Shown: piece by piece, positions 22,381-34,385 of the stretch
Layout of the letters: every line of letters starts with the position of its first letter
Position numbering within the stretch: position 1 is the first letter of the stretch
Source of the DNA: Strobilurus pachycystidiatus
Lineage: Eukaryota > Basidiomycota > Agaricomycetes > Agaricales > Physalacriaceae
NCBI GenBank assembly: GCA_019915135.1
Contig: JAHLMK010000016.1
Location: 992,001 to 1,056,000 of the forward strand
Direction of reading: 5' to 3'
Length of the DNA stretch: 64,000 nucleotides
Position numbers and translations under genes: made by a program
The notes under the pieces: model-generated
Told to the model about the DNA's origin: nothing
Seen by the model: the letters and a program-made list of their open reading frames with translations, nothing else
Databases searched by the model: none

Positions 22381-22439
22381 TGGACCCAAGGTAAGCTTCA
22401 TCATATGGCTGTCCTATAGTACGCCGACGATAAAATCAG

Positions 22440-24402
22440 GCCTGAGTCGATCGAGAAGACCAAGTTTGACGCCAGGATCGCAACTGGATGGATAAGGTAA
22501 TGTTATACACAAGTGCTCTTACCTGGGGGATGCGTTTCCGCCGATGTAGACGCGACCAGATGGCCCAAAATATGACAAATAACGATTGAGTCGGCGTCGC
22601 TCGCTAGCAGCATAGTCTCTTTTCGATAACATCTTTTTCCATGCACTGCGTTCGAGTTGGCAACTTGGATGCGGTTTACGTGTCTGCCTATCAGCTTCTG
22701 AGTAGGTTCAATGTGATGCCTGTAATGTTCAGATATGAATACATCGCACGAAGAGGGTGGCAGAGTGTGGAAAACACACAGGCAGTCCGGATCCGCTCAG
22801 GCCTATTCTGGAGCATTCTGGGGACTGATTGAAGGTGCAGAGATGATCTGACGGGATGTAAGAACGTCAATTTGGTGGCGCGAGATCAAACCTCAGTGAT
22901 GCAGTCGAACCCAGAGTAAGGAAATCCCGCAAGACGCCAGCGTTTACTATTTAGAATAGCAAGGCTGAGTATATTGATTGAATTCCGTTTACCGCGGGAG
23001 AGCATGCGGCCACAGGCAATATTGGCGACGCGGCGGCCCAATTGACGGGCAGTCTTTCGCCGGACATCTCCCTCGATTACTACATAGATGACGGGAGAAA
23101 CTCAGAGAGGCTGGGAAAGGGCCGCAAGGTACCGCCTCCACACGTGGCCACCTTCGATCGCGATCATTTACTCAAGTCAATGTCATAGTGAACTCCTCGA
23201 CACAAGAGCTGATTAGGTCGATAGAACTTGCAGTCAGCGCTAGCGGCGGCGGCTGTTTCCAATACCAGGAATGCCTGCCGCCGCTTGCATATTCTGAAAC
23301 TCTAGAGATGCTACCGCGGAGATCTTCGACTACAGTATGCTATCAAGGACCTCGGTACAGGCTTTTCTGTTGAGCACCACCACCTCGGAGGGAGGGCGAC
23401 GGCCTTCATAAACCGTATCACTGTGTGAGTACCACTAGGGCTCATCATTTGATCAGAGAGGTATGAATCGCGCCAGGCACTGCGGCTCCTTACACTGACC
23501 TCAGCCTGTGATCAGTTCCATGCAGTATGAACGAAAACTCCCAATCTTGCGAGTTCCCAATTCATAGTGTGATACATCCGCCTTAAGAATTGACGCGCCC
23601 GCCTGAGCACACTCGTGGGAGTCCCAGGTCTATCGCTCGAGCAGCTCTGGGATTCATGCCACTATACAAACATCGGGAATTCAACCTTAAAAAGTCAACT
23701 TCTCTGACATGATATTGAGGAGACCGGTGAATCCTGATGTTAGGGATGTCCCCTCCTTTAAACTTACTCGGAGCTGCGAGAATCCAATAGAAAGTCTAGA
23801 TGAACTATACTGCGCGTTGGACCGTATCATCATGAGACGCATAGGTACAAGGGTTAGGTCAGACATCTTATACAAGGGTGGATGGTCATCGCTGAACAAT
23901 TACCGTAGATCCGCTGTACGGAGGAGTCGAAACTCACGGACGCGGTCCCGCTCCCTTTCCCTGGTAGAACTCGTAAATCTCGGTCAAATCATACAGAAAT
24001 CAGGACCACATGCGGTCCCAGCAATGGGTGGTCAAAAGCCGTGGGGGCTCCTCTTATGAAGCTTATTCACCTGCAAAGTCGTCTACGACAGGAAATGAAA
24101 AAGAGGGACACCACAGCTGCATGGCTCCGACACGACCGTTTGGCTGACAGTGAGACTGAGATGGGGCACATCGCGGCGGGGTTGGCGGTGCCATGGTGCA
24201 TGTATACTCGTGAATCAGGACGAAAACACTTACGCAGACCAACAGTTTCTTGGAGGTACCATGATGCACCCACATTTAGAAAGCAGTGTGAGTATAAGCA
24301 TCAAGCGTCGTAATTACTCTGCTCAGGTGCAACAAATTTCGCTAAGTCTTTCTGGTTGGCATCGCACCTACGACCGCGGGTCGACGATGCTCGGCGTGCG
24401 CG
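22440..24402. other. Two-kilobase stretch, no gene recognised
   Basis: Several short frames occur on both strands (for example around 23709-24059), but none has recognisable motifs or a consistent splice pattern. I see no repeat or RNA gene. Confidence 0.35.
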
Positions 24403-26612
24403 CTAATGGCGGAATGTGACAGCATTCCTATTGATGAAATCAATCTGCTCCTTGCGATAGTCATCCGGGATGGCCGTCAAATTATCGTCCTTGAGTTGCA
24501 TCAAGACCTGCGAAGGTGTCAACTGCCACGGAGGCTTGTGCACCGTGGGATAACGCACCGCATTATCTGATTTATACGCAGGCCAGCGCGGTCCTGAAGT
24601 ACGAGAGTTCTACTGTTAGCTGTATTGCCGAGTCGACTGTGAGAGGCTCACGAGAAAGTCCCAGACCGTCGTTGGGATCCAGACTTGTGGCGAAAGAGAC
24701 CCAGTAGTCGATCATAATACTACTTAGGACAGCGGCAGCTTGTGTACCGTTTATCAGGAAGACGGCGCCATATACAAAAACCACTTCGCTGCCATGATCC
24801 ACTGTGCCGTTGTGTTCAGTCGCGAACCCGGTGACTAACTCACACATACCTCCTAGGGCAGGGGAAATGGTGGCTTCATGTTCTTCAAACAGATAGCCGA
24901 ATGTCGTCACGCCGTGTCTAGCAGCTGTCTGCAGCAAAAGCCGTCGCTGGGAATCAAAGCTTAGGTCTCCGCCTCCGATATGTCAGCGCTGTCAGCGGCG
25001 ATCTGCGACTATTTCTTCAACTCGTTACTCACCTATACTAGCCACCCTTTTGTACCCAGCGGGAAGTCCGAAAGTTTCGTTCCCTGTGTGGTATGGGGAT
25101 CCAACAGCAGGATCCTCAGGATAAAGCTGGAGAAGTTCGTCCAGCACTGCATCGGGGATAGCGGGTGGACTGAAGTTGGCATTGAGGACTTCTCTGATCG
25201 ACGCCTCCGTAAAGTTGGAGGAGCTTGGTACGAATTCCGTTCCTTGAAATTTTCAGACTCGTTTTGTTCAGTGAGGACGCGGAGAGCAAAGAACCTTCAT
25301 CCAGATTGTTTCCGGCGATGAAAGGCAGATGCGCGAAATGCCCAAGTGCAAGAAGCTGCGAAGGAAAGGCGGGAAGAAGACCAAGCGGTCCATCTAAGTT
25401 TGGAGAGAAAGGGAACTCTTCGGTAGCTTGATTCAAGGCGTTTAGAAATCCTTCAAGGACTTGAGACTCATTAGCTCTCCTGACGCAATCGAAGGTGTTT
25501 GATGAAGCGAGTGTTTGACAATTCGGGATGCCCGAAACGAAGTCCTGCCAGGCCCCTTCCCGATGGCTAGCAGGAAATACCAAGGTTGTAGCGGCGGAGC
25601 CTGATTCAAAAATCTTCGTCACAATGAGTGACAGTCCTTCAGAAAAAAAAACGTGCAAGCTCACCGCGCCTCGGAAAAGACGAGAGTTTGCCGGATTGAA
25701 GAATAGAATTGCCGTCGATATAGCCCCGGCGCTTTCACCGAAAACAGTCACCTTCGTCAGAATTGAGAGGTCTGCTTAGAAACGGTCACTATGTTGGCAT
25801 TACCTTCTTATTGTCTCCTCCGAAAGCATGAATATGTTCCTGAACCCATTCCAGTGCGAGTATGTGGTCTCTGATACCTAGGTTGAGTTCCCCGAGAGCC
25901 TCAGCCTCATGTCCTTGAGGGAATCCAAGGGGCCCGAGTCTATAGTTGAAATTGACGTAGATGAGCGGCGTCCCCTACGGGTAGGGATGCACATATCAGC
26001 CAAATGGAGAGAAATGGGGTGCTTTTGAACTACCCTCAGTACACTCTGTGCAACAATGGCGCTCCCATTATACAATGACGACGCGCCTCCCAGAAAACCA
26101 CCACCGTAAGTCCTAGGGAATGAATGAGAGCTTTGCGCTATTGAAATGAAGCATGAGCAGACCAGAATAAGACCGGGAGTGATGCGTCTGCGGAAATGCC
26201 AGAGGGACGGAAGACGTTGATGGTGAGACAATCCTCGGTAATCAGGTTTCGCGCCATCCCCTGGCATTGGAGTCACGTCAAGACGAGTGATGTGCAGCTA
26301 TTTCCCACACATACAGGCTGCAGACAAGCCAAACCAAAGTCGGTCGCATTGAAGGCACCGGCAGCAAGGCTGAATTTGGGAACGGGTCGTTTCAATCGAA
26401 GATCTCCCACAGGCGGTTCAGCAAACGGGATGCCTGCCAGTGCAGACTAGGTTGTATGACGCCCAAAAGAACATCGCGAACGGCTTACCTCCAAAGAAAT
26501 CTTGATGCAACAACGCGACATCGCGGCCGAACAAGGTGGTGTTACCGAGCTTGACCTGCGGCAAACCCAGAGCAACGACCGCAAGAGAACAAAGCACTAG
26601 AGACGACAACAT
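24403..26612 (-). CDS. Secreted type-B carboxylesterase/lipase
   Basis: An alpha/beta hydrolase of the carboxylesterase type-B family, probably exported. The first exon gives a signal peptide (MLSSLVLCSLAVVALGLPQV) and the family start (GRDVALLHQDFFGG, IPFAEPPVGDLRLKRP). Next come the oxyanion loop GGGFLGGAS, YVNFNYRLGPLGFP, the nucleophile motif FGESAGA (serine codon near 25730), GNNLDEGS with the probable acid, and HGSEVVFVYG with the histidine. The last exon ends with DDYRKEQIDFINRN and a TAG at 24405-24403. Six or more short introns interrupt it. All three catalytic residues are visible. The substrate cannot be predicted. Confidence 0.88.
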
Positions 26613-28204
26613 AGGCAGGCGGTGAGGAGAACCTGTCAGGATGTGGGGTGCTTTTAACCTCGTTCATAATAACGCTCATGGTAGGTACAGGAGCAAAGTC
26701 ATGGGCTTCCGGGATTGTTGGGAATAAAACGGTCGAAATGGGAATGAGCGCGTGTTCGAACGTTCATTGTTGAGGCGGCCATACATCTTGAAGTTCTCAG
26801 TAACAGGTTGAATGGAGAGATAGGTACCGCACGCACCCCATGACTTGCTGGCCTCACCGAGCGTCTAGTGTATCTAGAAGAGGAGCCCGTACGTTCCCTG
26901 ACCCTCGTACCTCGCCGTCACTTCCTATACAGATTGATATAGATTTGGGCATCTGATACAAAACGTCGAGTTACTTTCAGCAAATGCGTCATCGCCAAGT
27001 ATACCACCCGGACCATAACTCGCATGCCGGAAACCTGATCAGTGATGGTGAAAGAATAGCGGATAGTGAGCACTTAGAAGTTAGTGAGCTCGACTGACGA
27101 GGAGGACGTGATGGTTTTCGTGCAAGTGCCGAAGGCCGAGTTCCCGCGTGCCGCTGGGACCACGGCATGCCGCCTGATTACCCAGAATAGGGCTATGCCG
27201 GCGTTTATGTCAATCGTCTTTTGGTCAAGCATGTACGGCTTCACCGAAACAGAAATTGCACCTCAAGTTCCCACAGACTCCGCCGACCAAGGATTAATGA
27301 ATACTGAGTCGTGACGGACTTGGGCGGCAAGCCGAGGTCAAGCCGAGGTCGTTTTGTTCCCGGCCGCCCTCGATCGCCATAAGTCACCACATATTCGCGT
27401 AAGTATTTGCGGCTTGTGGCAGGCGCCTTCGCCGTTCGGCGGTCCTCGTACGGCTTATGGTATCCATTCAAAGCCACGCAGGACGAACCCAAGCGAGGGG
27501 TGCGCTCTCCGCCTACTCGTGAAGCACACTGATGTGTATACGCCTCTCGCTGCTCGATCACGATCAAACGAGTCCCCACTCTGCTATTTCCCTGTCTACC
27601 ATTACCCGTAACAGCGCTGAATATCAATTGGACACGCGACCCACAGAACCCTCGTCTGCATGACCGGGCATGACAGTAAAGCTATTCGGGAAAACCGAGT
27701 CGGGAGGCGGGAGGCGGGAATTTGAAGCCCGATCGGGCGATAATGCCGGACCGGACCTGGACCACTCTACTCACCTCCACCATGGTCATGCACAAGAGTA
27801 GGAATCTCTTTCTCGCCTGTTGGTCATTCCCAGCATTGCGTGTGCGTGTGCGTGCGAGCCAACTCCCACCCTAAAGAAGAAGCAACACCTTCGGCGTTTA
27901 CTAAAACACACACATAACGTTAACAGTGGGACGTCAAGACTTCTCGCCGTGAAGCGCGATGTAACTTGGCCTCAGACTACGTCCTCTCTGTATCCTCGTA
28001 GCTGACGCCGGCACATGCTATGTCCCTTCGTGTGGAGGTTGTGCGCAGAGACGGCCATGTCTCTAGATCGGTGCAGATGTTGTACGTTCTCATGTCTTTC
28101 CATGCCTTACCTTTCGTCAGTAACGGGTGACCATGTTTAGGACCGGTCCCCATGTACGATCTTGAACCATAGTGCCATATAAGCCCACCCGCTTCCAAGC
28201 TCTG
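26613..28204. other. Intergenic, no gene recognised
   Basis: No supported gene. Small sequence curiosities are a GTGTGCGTGTGCGTGCG run near 27840 and short direct repeats GCCGAGGTC near 27330 and GGGAGGCGG near 27710. Confidence 0.35.
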
Positions 28205-29951
28205 ATGCATTTCCTTGACAGTTACTCGGGATGTTCTTGTCGTGGTGGCTTCTCGGGATACTCAGTGTGCAAGCTTGTCAGTACCTCAGGCCTCTCATAC
28301 CATTCATGCTCTCATACTCATCGAATGGACAGATCTATACTATCTGAGCTACCCGCACGATTCCTCCGCACGCAATCCGGGCCGACGTCGGACTTGGCTT
28401 TTGTTATTATTTGGTTAGTCTATCGTGATTCGGCTACGCTGAACGAGGTATTGAAGCGTCCAGCAGTTCTCGGTCTGGTCCTCCTCGAGTGGGTCCAAAC
28501 GGCGCTTACGACACATGGTGCCTTCCATTGTTTTGTTTACAACTGGGGAAACGCCGACGTCCACAACGAGGTCTCGCTCATCTGGCTTGGTACGTTCTCG
28601 GAGTCTCCTACCCGCGCCGAGACCTCACATAATCCCGCCCATCAGATATCCCGTTGATGAACTCTCTTATATCGTGCTCGGTGCAGCTTTTCTTTGCCTG
28701 GCAGATCAAGACGCTCAGCAGAGCACCTTGGATACCTGGGTGAGTGAATGCTGTCTGTCAGAGGTTGGGATCTGACCGTCGCTCCTGACAGTGTCGTGAC
28801 CGTTGTATGTATTCATTTCTCGGGACGCCCTTTGCACCTCCTAATTGAGTTGGCGATCCTTGTTATCAGCTTGCCCTCGGCCATGCATGCACCGGGATCA
28901 TAACTGCAATCAAAGTGAGTATATTCTCGGGGAGGGCGGCCCTGCCCCCTTTGCATACTAACTCTGTATCTCACCAAGGTACGCGTTATGGGAACTTTGA
29001 GTAGCCTGGACAGGACCTCGAGTCTTTCAGCGGTGTGCTCTATTGCCACACCTCACTTTCCCTTGAACTCAAGAGTCTTCTTCTTCTCAGTTCACGCATG
29101 TGGCCGAAGCGGTTACTGATGTGATTATCTGTGTCACCATGGTGTATTATGTTCGTACCGTTCTGGTGGAAAACACTTTCCAGTTCAATGACTGTTCATC
29201 CAGCTTCTACGCCTGAAATCCGGAATTCGGAGTACAGGCGACCATGTCAGCCGACTGGTTCGAATCTTCATGGAGACTGGCATGATTACTGGTACGCTAA
29301 ACATTGTTCTTGTCGTAGTCGAGTCTCTGAATCCCGAGGTCAGCCATTGTAGCAGTGCTGGACGTCATCTTCTTCTATGTCTTTCCTGTAAGTATCTGAC
29401 AAGAAGATCTATTGAAGCTCATCGATGGTCACAGCCCAACACTGTTCATGATGTTACGTGAGTAAACATCACTGCTTCTTTAGAAACCCAAGTCTCACAA
29501 GAACTGCTCAGGTCGCTTATACTACCGAAACTGTAGGTCGTCTTCACCAGCGAATGTTCCCATTCCATCTAAACAGATGTCGCCCAGTTACACCAGTGCA
29601 TTGTTAACCTTTGTGCGTTCGACTCATTCTTAGCCCGCTACATGTTTTCAGATTGGCATGCTCTTTCAGCTCAACAACCAAGTTTCGAGTGATAGAAAGT
29701 CAAGGACGTTCGTCTCGACAGCATTTGTGGCATCTCCACCTAGTACCACTGGCCTAGTCACCGAAGCCGATTCTGACTTTTGCGTCGAGATAACTAGCAG
29801 GCCTGGCTTGAGGAGTGAATACCCACTCCAGGATCTTAGCGGCAGACACAGACGCACGGTGCGGCTTGCTCTTCGCCAGTCGCAGTCCCAGAGACTAATG
29901 ATTGTAGCAGTTTGTGGACGGTGTGGAGAACATCGTCTCAAAAACCGGTGA
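28205..29951 (+). CDS. DUF6534-like multipass membrane protein
   Basis: A fungal integral membrane protein of unknown role. Hydrophobic blocks, recovered by splicing many small exons, appear in the family order. They are GMFLSWWLLGILSVQ, then LGLVLLEWVQTALTTHGAFH with FVYNWGNADVHNEVSLIW, then IPLMNSLISCSVQLFFAWQI and KTLSRAPWI. VTDVIICVTMVYYV and DHVSRLVRIFMETGMITG follow, then AVLDVIFFYVFP, and a hydrophilic tail ending CGEHRLKNR at 29951. The exon at 28515-28560 leading to the intron GTACGTTC is clear, but several other junctions and the start ATG (28205 is only a candidate) are uncertain. The family name is from memory of the layout, not from a search. Confidence 0.55.
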
Positions 29952-30383
29952 AGAATCGCGCACGACACCGGTGAACTCTGACGATGAATCATGAGAGCTA
30001 CACAATGACAGAGAGCATTCATGTTTCGCCAATGAAATTCGTGCATGGTTCCTCTCTGTGGAGTTGTTTTGGCGCCAAATCTAGGGTGCCGTAGCATCAC
30101 TGTGAATTCAAGATATGGGCGGGCAGCAAGGGCAGCGTCCCCAGTGTGCGATTTGCATCTCGACGACGGAGAAGGAAGGCTGTCATCTTGGGCAAGTCTG
30201 AATATCGTGGCCATGTGTACCTGTAGAGAAACTTGTCGTACATGCACTTTGCTACGCCACCACTCGCTCGTGAAGATGATGTGTTCCTCACCAGGGCAAG
30301 CAATTATCAAAGCCGAATATTGTTTTGATCGACAACTGATTTACGGCACGTGGACTTTCTCTGTCTTGTCCAAGTCTCAGTTA

Positions 30384-31912
30384 ATGAATACGCGCCGCGG
30401 CCCCTCCATCGCTCTCTCCATCGCCGGTGACGGCAGCGACGACATGAGCTCTGTGCGCAGTCTCAGCGACGTCCCCGAAGAGGACCCGTTCACGCCGACG
30501 TCGCCCAGCACACCATATTACGAGGCTTCGAGCTCGGCAGCAGCATCGACCTCCGCCCTTCAGCCGCCAGCAAAGTCGTCGAGGAGCTCGGGGACGTCGC
30601 GCAAATCGTCGACGAGGTCGCTGACGGGGCGGCCGTCGTCGGAGACACTCAACGGACACCAAACATCGAGGCGCACGCTGTCGACCACATCGACGGCCGC
30701 AGGGAGCTCATCCAAGGAGGGGAGGGCATCGCGGACAACGGCGATACAGAAGACGCGCAGCACGCCGCGGCTGCCACACGATAAGGACGCCGACGATGCG
30801 CCCAGTGCGGTGATGTACTGGAGTCGGGCTCCTGTGTACGGGGCGATCCCCCAGCGGAGCATGCGCGGCCACACCGTCACCCTGCTCGACAACATCGCCT
30901 GGGTCTTTGGCGGCTGCGACGACAAGGACACGGCGCGGGACATCTACTGCTTTGACATTGGTGCGCAATCATCCATCGTTCTTTCCTAATATTCACGCGT
31001 ACGCGGCAGAGACGATGCAGTGGTCCCATCCAGACACGGTCGGCGACGCCCCGCCGCCGTCGCGCGCACACACCGCCATCCTCGTTGACAAGAAGCTCAT
31101 CGTGTACGGCGGTGGGCAGGGCGGCACCTACTACGACTCGGTGTACGTCTTTGACACCACTACCCGCCGCTGGTCGCGTCCCAAGATCTCAGGTGAGACT
31201 CCGCCGCAGCGGCGCGCGCACACGGCTATACTGTACAACAAGAAGATCTGGGTGTTTGGCGGCGGCAACGGCATGACCGCGCTCAACGATGTGTGGACGC
31301 TCGATGTGACCAACACGGACCGCATGCGCTGGGAGCACATCCCCACCAAAGGGCGCAAGAAACCCACACCGAGGGGATACCACACCGCCAATCTCTCGGG
31401 CCAGTACATGGTCATCATCGGCGGCAGCGATGGCTCTGATTGTTTCTCAGAAATTTGGTTTCTGAATTTAGGTGTGCATCTTCCCTCCTCTTGGATTCCT
31501 CTGACATCTGCTCAGAAACCAGGGAATGGACGCTGATTGACCTCCCCGAGACGGACTCGTACAAACGACTCTCCCATACTGCAACTCAAGTCGGCACCTA
31601 CATCTTTGTCCAGGGCGGCCACGACGGCGCAGAATACACTTCCGACATCAAGTGCTTCAGCCTGGGTACGTTTCTCTGTTCCCATTCATAAGCTTGTCTG
31701 ACATTGCTTCAGTGAATCTGCAATACGAGAACCGTCCAGTATGCGGAAAGCCGCCCTCACACCGTGGCTATCACGTCTGTCTTCTCGCGGATAGCAGGCT
31801 GTTCTTCTTTGGTGGATACAACGGCATGACAGCGTTTGACGAGGTGCATCTCATCGACCTCGCTGGCTCGGCCTTCTTGCCGCAGGTGACGAGCTTTGAG
31901 ATTGATTTATAG
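30384..31912 (+). CDS. Kelch-repeat protein
   Basis: Starts MNTRRGPSIALSIAG with a long Ser/Thr-rich, probably disordered N-terminus (about 150 residues). At least five kelch blades follow, each with a GG pair and downstream aromatic residues: HTVTLLDNIAWVFGG, HTAILVDKKLIVYGGG, HTAILYNKKIWVFGGGNG, HTANLSGQYMVIIGG, HTATQVGTYIFVQGG and HVCLLADSRLFFFGGYNG. Exon 1 ends at 30960 and exon 2 starts at 31010. Two further introns (near 31471 and 31664) keep frame. It ends TSFEIDL. It is probably a beta-propeller scaffold. In fungi such proteins often act in polarity or signalling, but nothing here says which. Confidence 0.85.
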
Positions 31913-32318
31913 CGACTGCCATTTTCGTTTTTGTACATACTGGTCATTTTACATTTTTCTTATCTTTTTTGTCGTATTACTCCGAAACCCTCTCAGTGTC
32001 AACAGACATTGAAGCGGTCGGGAGCTCTGCGTGACGGTGCCAAAGCGGACACTCATTGAGGAAGTAGTCTTGAGAATGCTTGGTGGCGAATGGATGTATC
32101 TGAGTCCAAAGATGGCTACAGTGGGCTAGTCTATCATGTATCAGGAGGCAGGAAGTTTGACTAGGATTACCGTTTGGAAAGTTTCAAGCCTAAGTAGCAC
32201 GGTTGTGGTCTGACAGCGTGTCCGAGAAGCGCTTTTTAGAGCCAAAATTTCTCTCTTCTTGCGACCATGCTGACAGCTGTTTACTCCGTAACCGCACTCT
32301 CCCCGCCTTCCTTCCATC

Positions 32319-33778
32319 ATGGCTCAGAACGGCCATCATCACCATCAGCTGGATGAGCTTTTGCCTCGCGCAGATGACTGCGAGCTGCAACCAGCGGCGG
32401 TGGAATACGACAAGCACTTGCCCAGCTGGCGCGCGACCATTCGCAGTGTTCTGGTGAAAAATGTCGAACGCGAGTCCGAGGTCATAGCTCGCATTCAGCA
32501 TTCCATCCGCACGCCTCTCCTAGACGCGTACTTTACCTATTCCTCGCAAGTCTATTTCTTGTGTCATTATCGAAGGGACTCTGTGTGCTAAATTGGCCCT
32601 TCAAGAATGCTCGGCACAGACTCTTTCTTCATCTTGTCGCTCCCAGTGTTCTTTTTCTTCGGACATGACGATCTTGGAAGAGGGTAGGATGAATCCGCCA
32701 GTCAAAAAGTCAACTTCACTGATCGCACATAGACTTCTCATCGTTCTTGCTATTGGCGGCTACGCGTCTTCCTTCCTCAAAGACCTCTTATGTCTTCCCA
32801 GACCCTTTTCTCCTCCAGTAACCAGGCTCAGTGAGTTTGCAGATGCCACTCACCGTTCATCGCGATGAAAACCATGCTATGTGTAGCCGTACTGAACCAC
32901 CACCTCGAATACGGATTTCCCTCCACACACACCACCCACGCCTCCTCCATCGCGCTCTACCTCTGCCTGAACACCGCTGACCCATACTATCGCACCCTGG
33001 CTTTGTACGCATTCACGATCATATTCGGACGCGTCTATCTCGGAATGCACACCTTCACAGACTGTGGCGTCGGGCTTGTCCTGGGCGCCATATCAGTGTT
33101 CATCCAAACTCTGCCACTCATACGCGACTTTGAGCTACGGGGTGGGGTAGAGGCGCCGCTCGTGCTCTTTGCTGGGTTTTTGGCCTTGCTGGAACTCATA
33201 CCGATGCCGGCGGATGATTGTCCATGCCACGATGATGCGGTGGAGTCTGGTGCCGTCGCACTGGGCGCGTTCATCGGACGGTGGGTTTTGGGTGGGCGAC
33301 ATCTAGGCGCGCATATGGACATCATGCCGGGAAGCGGATGGGTCGTCGATAGTGCGACTGGGGAATGGGTGCAAGTTCCTGTTGGTTGGACAGTCTGGGC
33401 TGGTGTAGCAGCGGTGAAGATGGTCTTGGGTCAGTACTCAGAGTCGGGGTCCTGTGGGTGTACTGACGCTGTGTTTCGTAGGCATCACCATCGTGTTCCT
33501 GTGGAGGATAATTGTCAAAACGATATTGCGGCGCTTTTTACGCTGGATAGGTGTCCCTTCGCGGAGCACGGTGGGCGTTGGGGGTCAGGTTATTCATAGA
33601 CACCGCAGTGATGGTGATTGAAACCGTTTCTATATATTCTAGCAAATTTCGCTGACCGCTTCTACCCTCTGTAGTGATTACGAAGATGGTCGTCTACGCT
33701 GGCGTGGCTTTTATCTGCTGCGATGTGATGCCCCTCCTCTTCATCACCCTCGGGCTGGGAGTCAAATCGTGGCCATGA
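32319..33778 (+). CDS. LCB3: Sphingoid-base-phosphate phosphatase, LCB3/YSR type (PAP2 family)
   Basis: An ER membrane PAP2-family enzyme that removes phosphate from dihydrosphingosine/phytosphingosine 1-phosphate, by homology. The N-terminus is MAQNGHHHHQLDELLP. Catalytic motifs are KDLLCLPRP (KX6RP), PSTHTTHAS (PSGH type) and GRVYLGMHTFTD (SRX5HX3D type, with Gly for Ser). Membrane spans lie at FFILSLPVFFFFG, LIVLAIGGYASSF, ALYAFTIIFGRVY and LGAISVFIQTL. A final exon gives MVVYAGVAFICCDVMPLLF and ends at 33778. The first intron (32546-32605) is a GC-AG intron with the classic GCAAGT donor. With it the frame gives YFTYSSMLGTDSFF as in the family. The gene looks intact. Confidence 0.85.
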
Positions 33779-34385
33779 TACGCGGCCGCCGATGTCTTCG
33801 TCTATTTTTTGGAGTATACATTACAAACATATACAGTACAACCGTTGTCGCCATTAGAAGTACAGTAAGAACCAATTGTTCTCAAGGGGTGTTCAGCTTT
33901 GCTAGATACGCCTCGTATTGCTTCGGGGTGAATGTTTTCTGTTGCACTTGGTCAAAAACACATCAAGTTTTTGATTCGACGATTTTCAGACCTGAGAGAA
34001 CGCGTGCATTTGAGCGATCTCAGTCTTCAAAAGCTCGTTGACTGCAGAGGTGAGGTTTGGCCTTGAGGTTAATTTGAAGATAATGTACGCACTCCATCTA
34101 TGTCTTGCTAGTGTTGATTTGCCCTCAAACGCCTTTACAGAGGTTCATCCTTTGCCTATAGCAATACGAAGGGTGGTCTCATACCTCGCTGACTAATATG
34201 ATGGCATAATTCTCGCCACACCCGCTTGACTGGTCTTCGACGTTCAAATACGCCACCGGCAGGGCGTGGTGGATCGCCATCTCCAGCTCTTCGATGTTAA
34301 TGGGCATTATGTATGCCAGTGGTGGTGGTCTGAGACTAATCTGATAAGACATCTACAAATCTATACATAGTACACAATCGGCTGA

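Noticed and set aside
29255..29266. GGTTCGAATC as a tRNA B-box
   Set aside because: No A-box or cloverleaf around it, and it is inside a coding exon of the membrane protein.
29666..30310. 214-codon minus-strand frame
   Set aside because: It overlaps the membrane-protein tail in antisense, has no motif, and runs into the kelch gene leader.
30560..30943. 127-codon minus-strand frame
   Set aside because: Shadow of the kelch gene, whose six blades are unmistakable on the plus strand.
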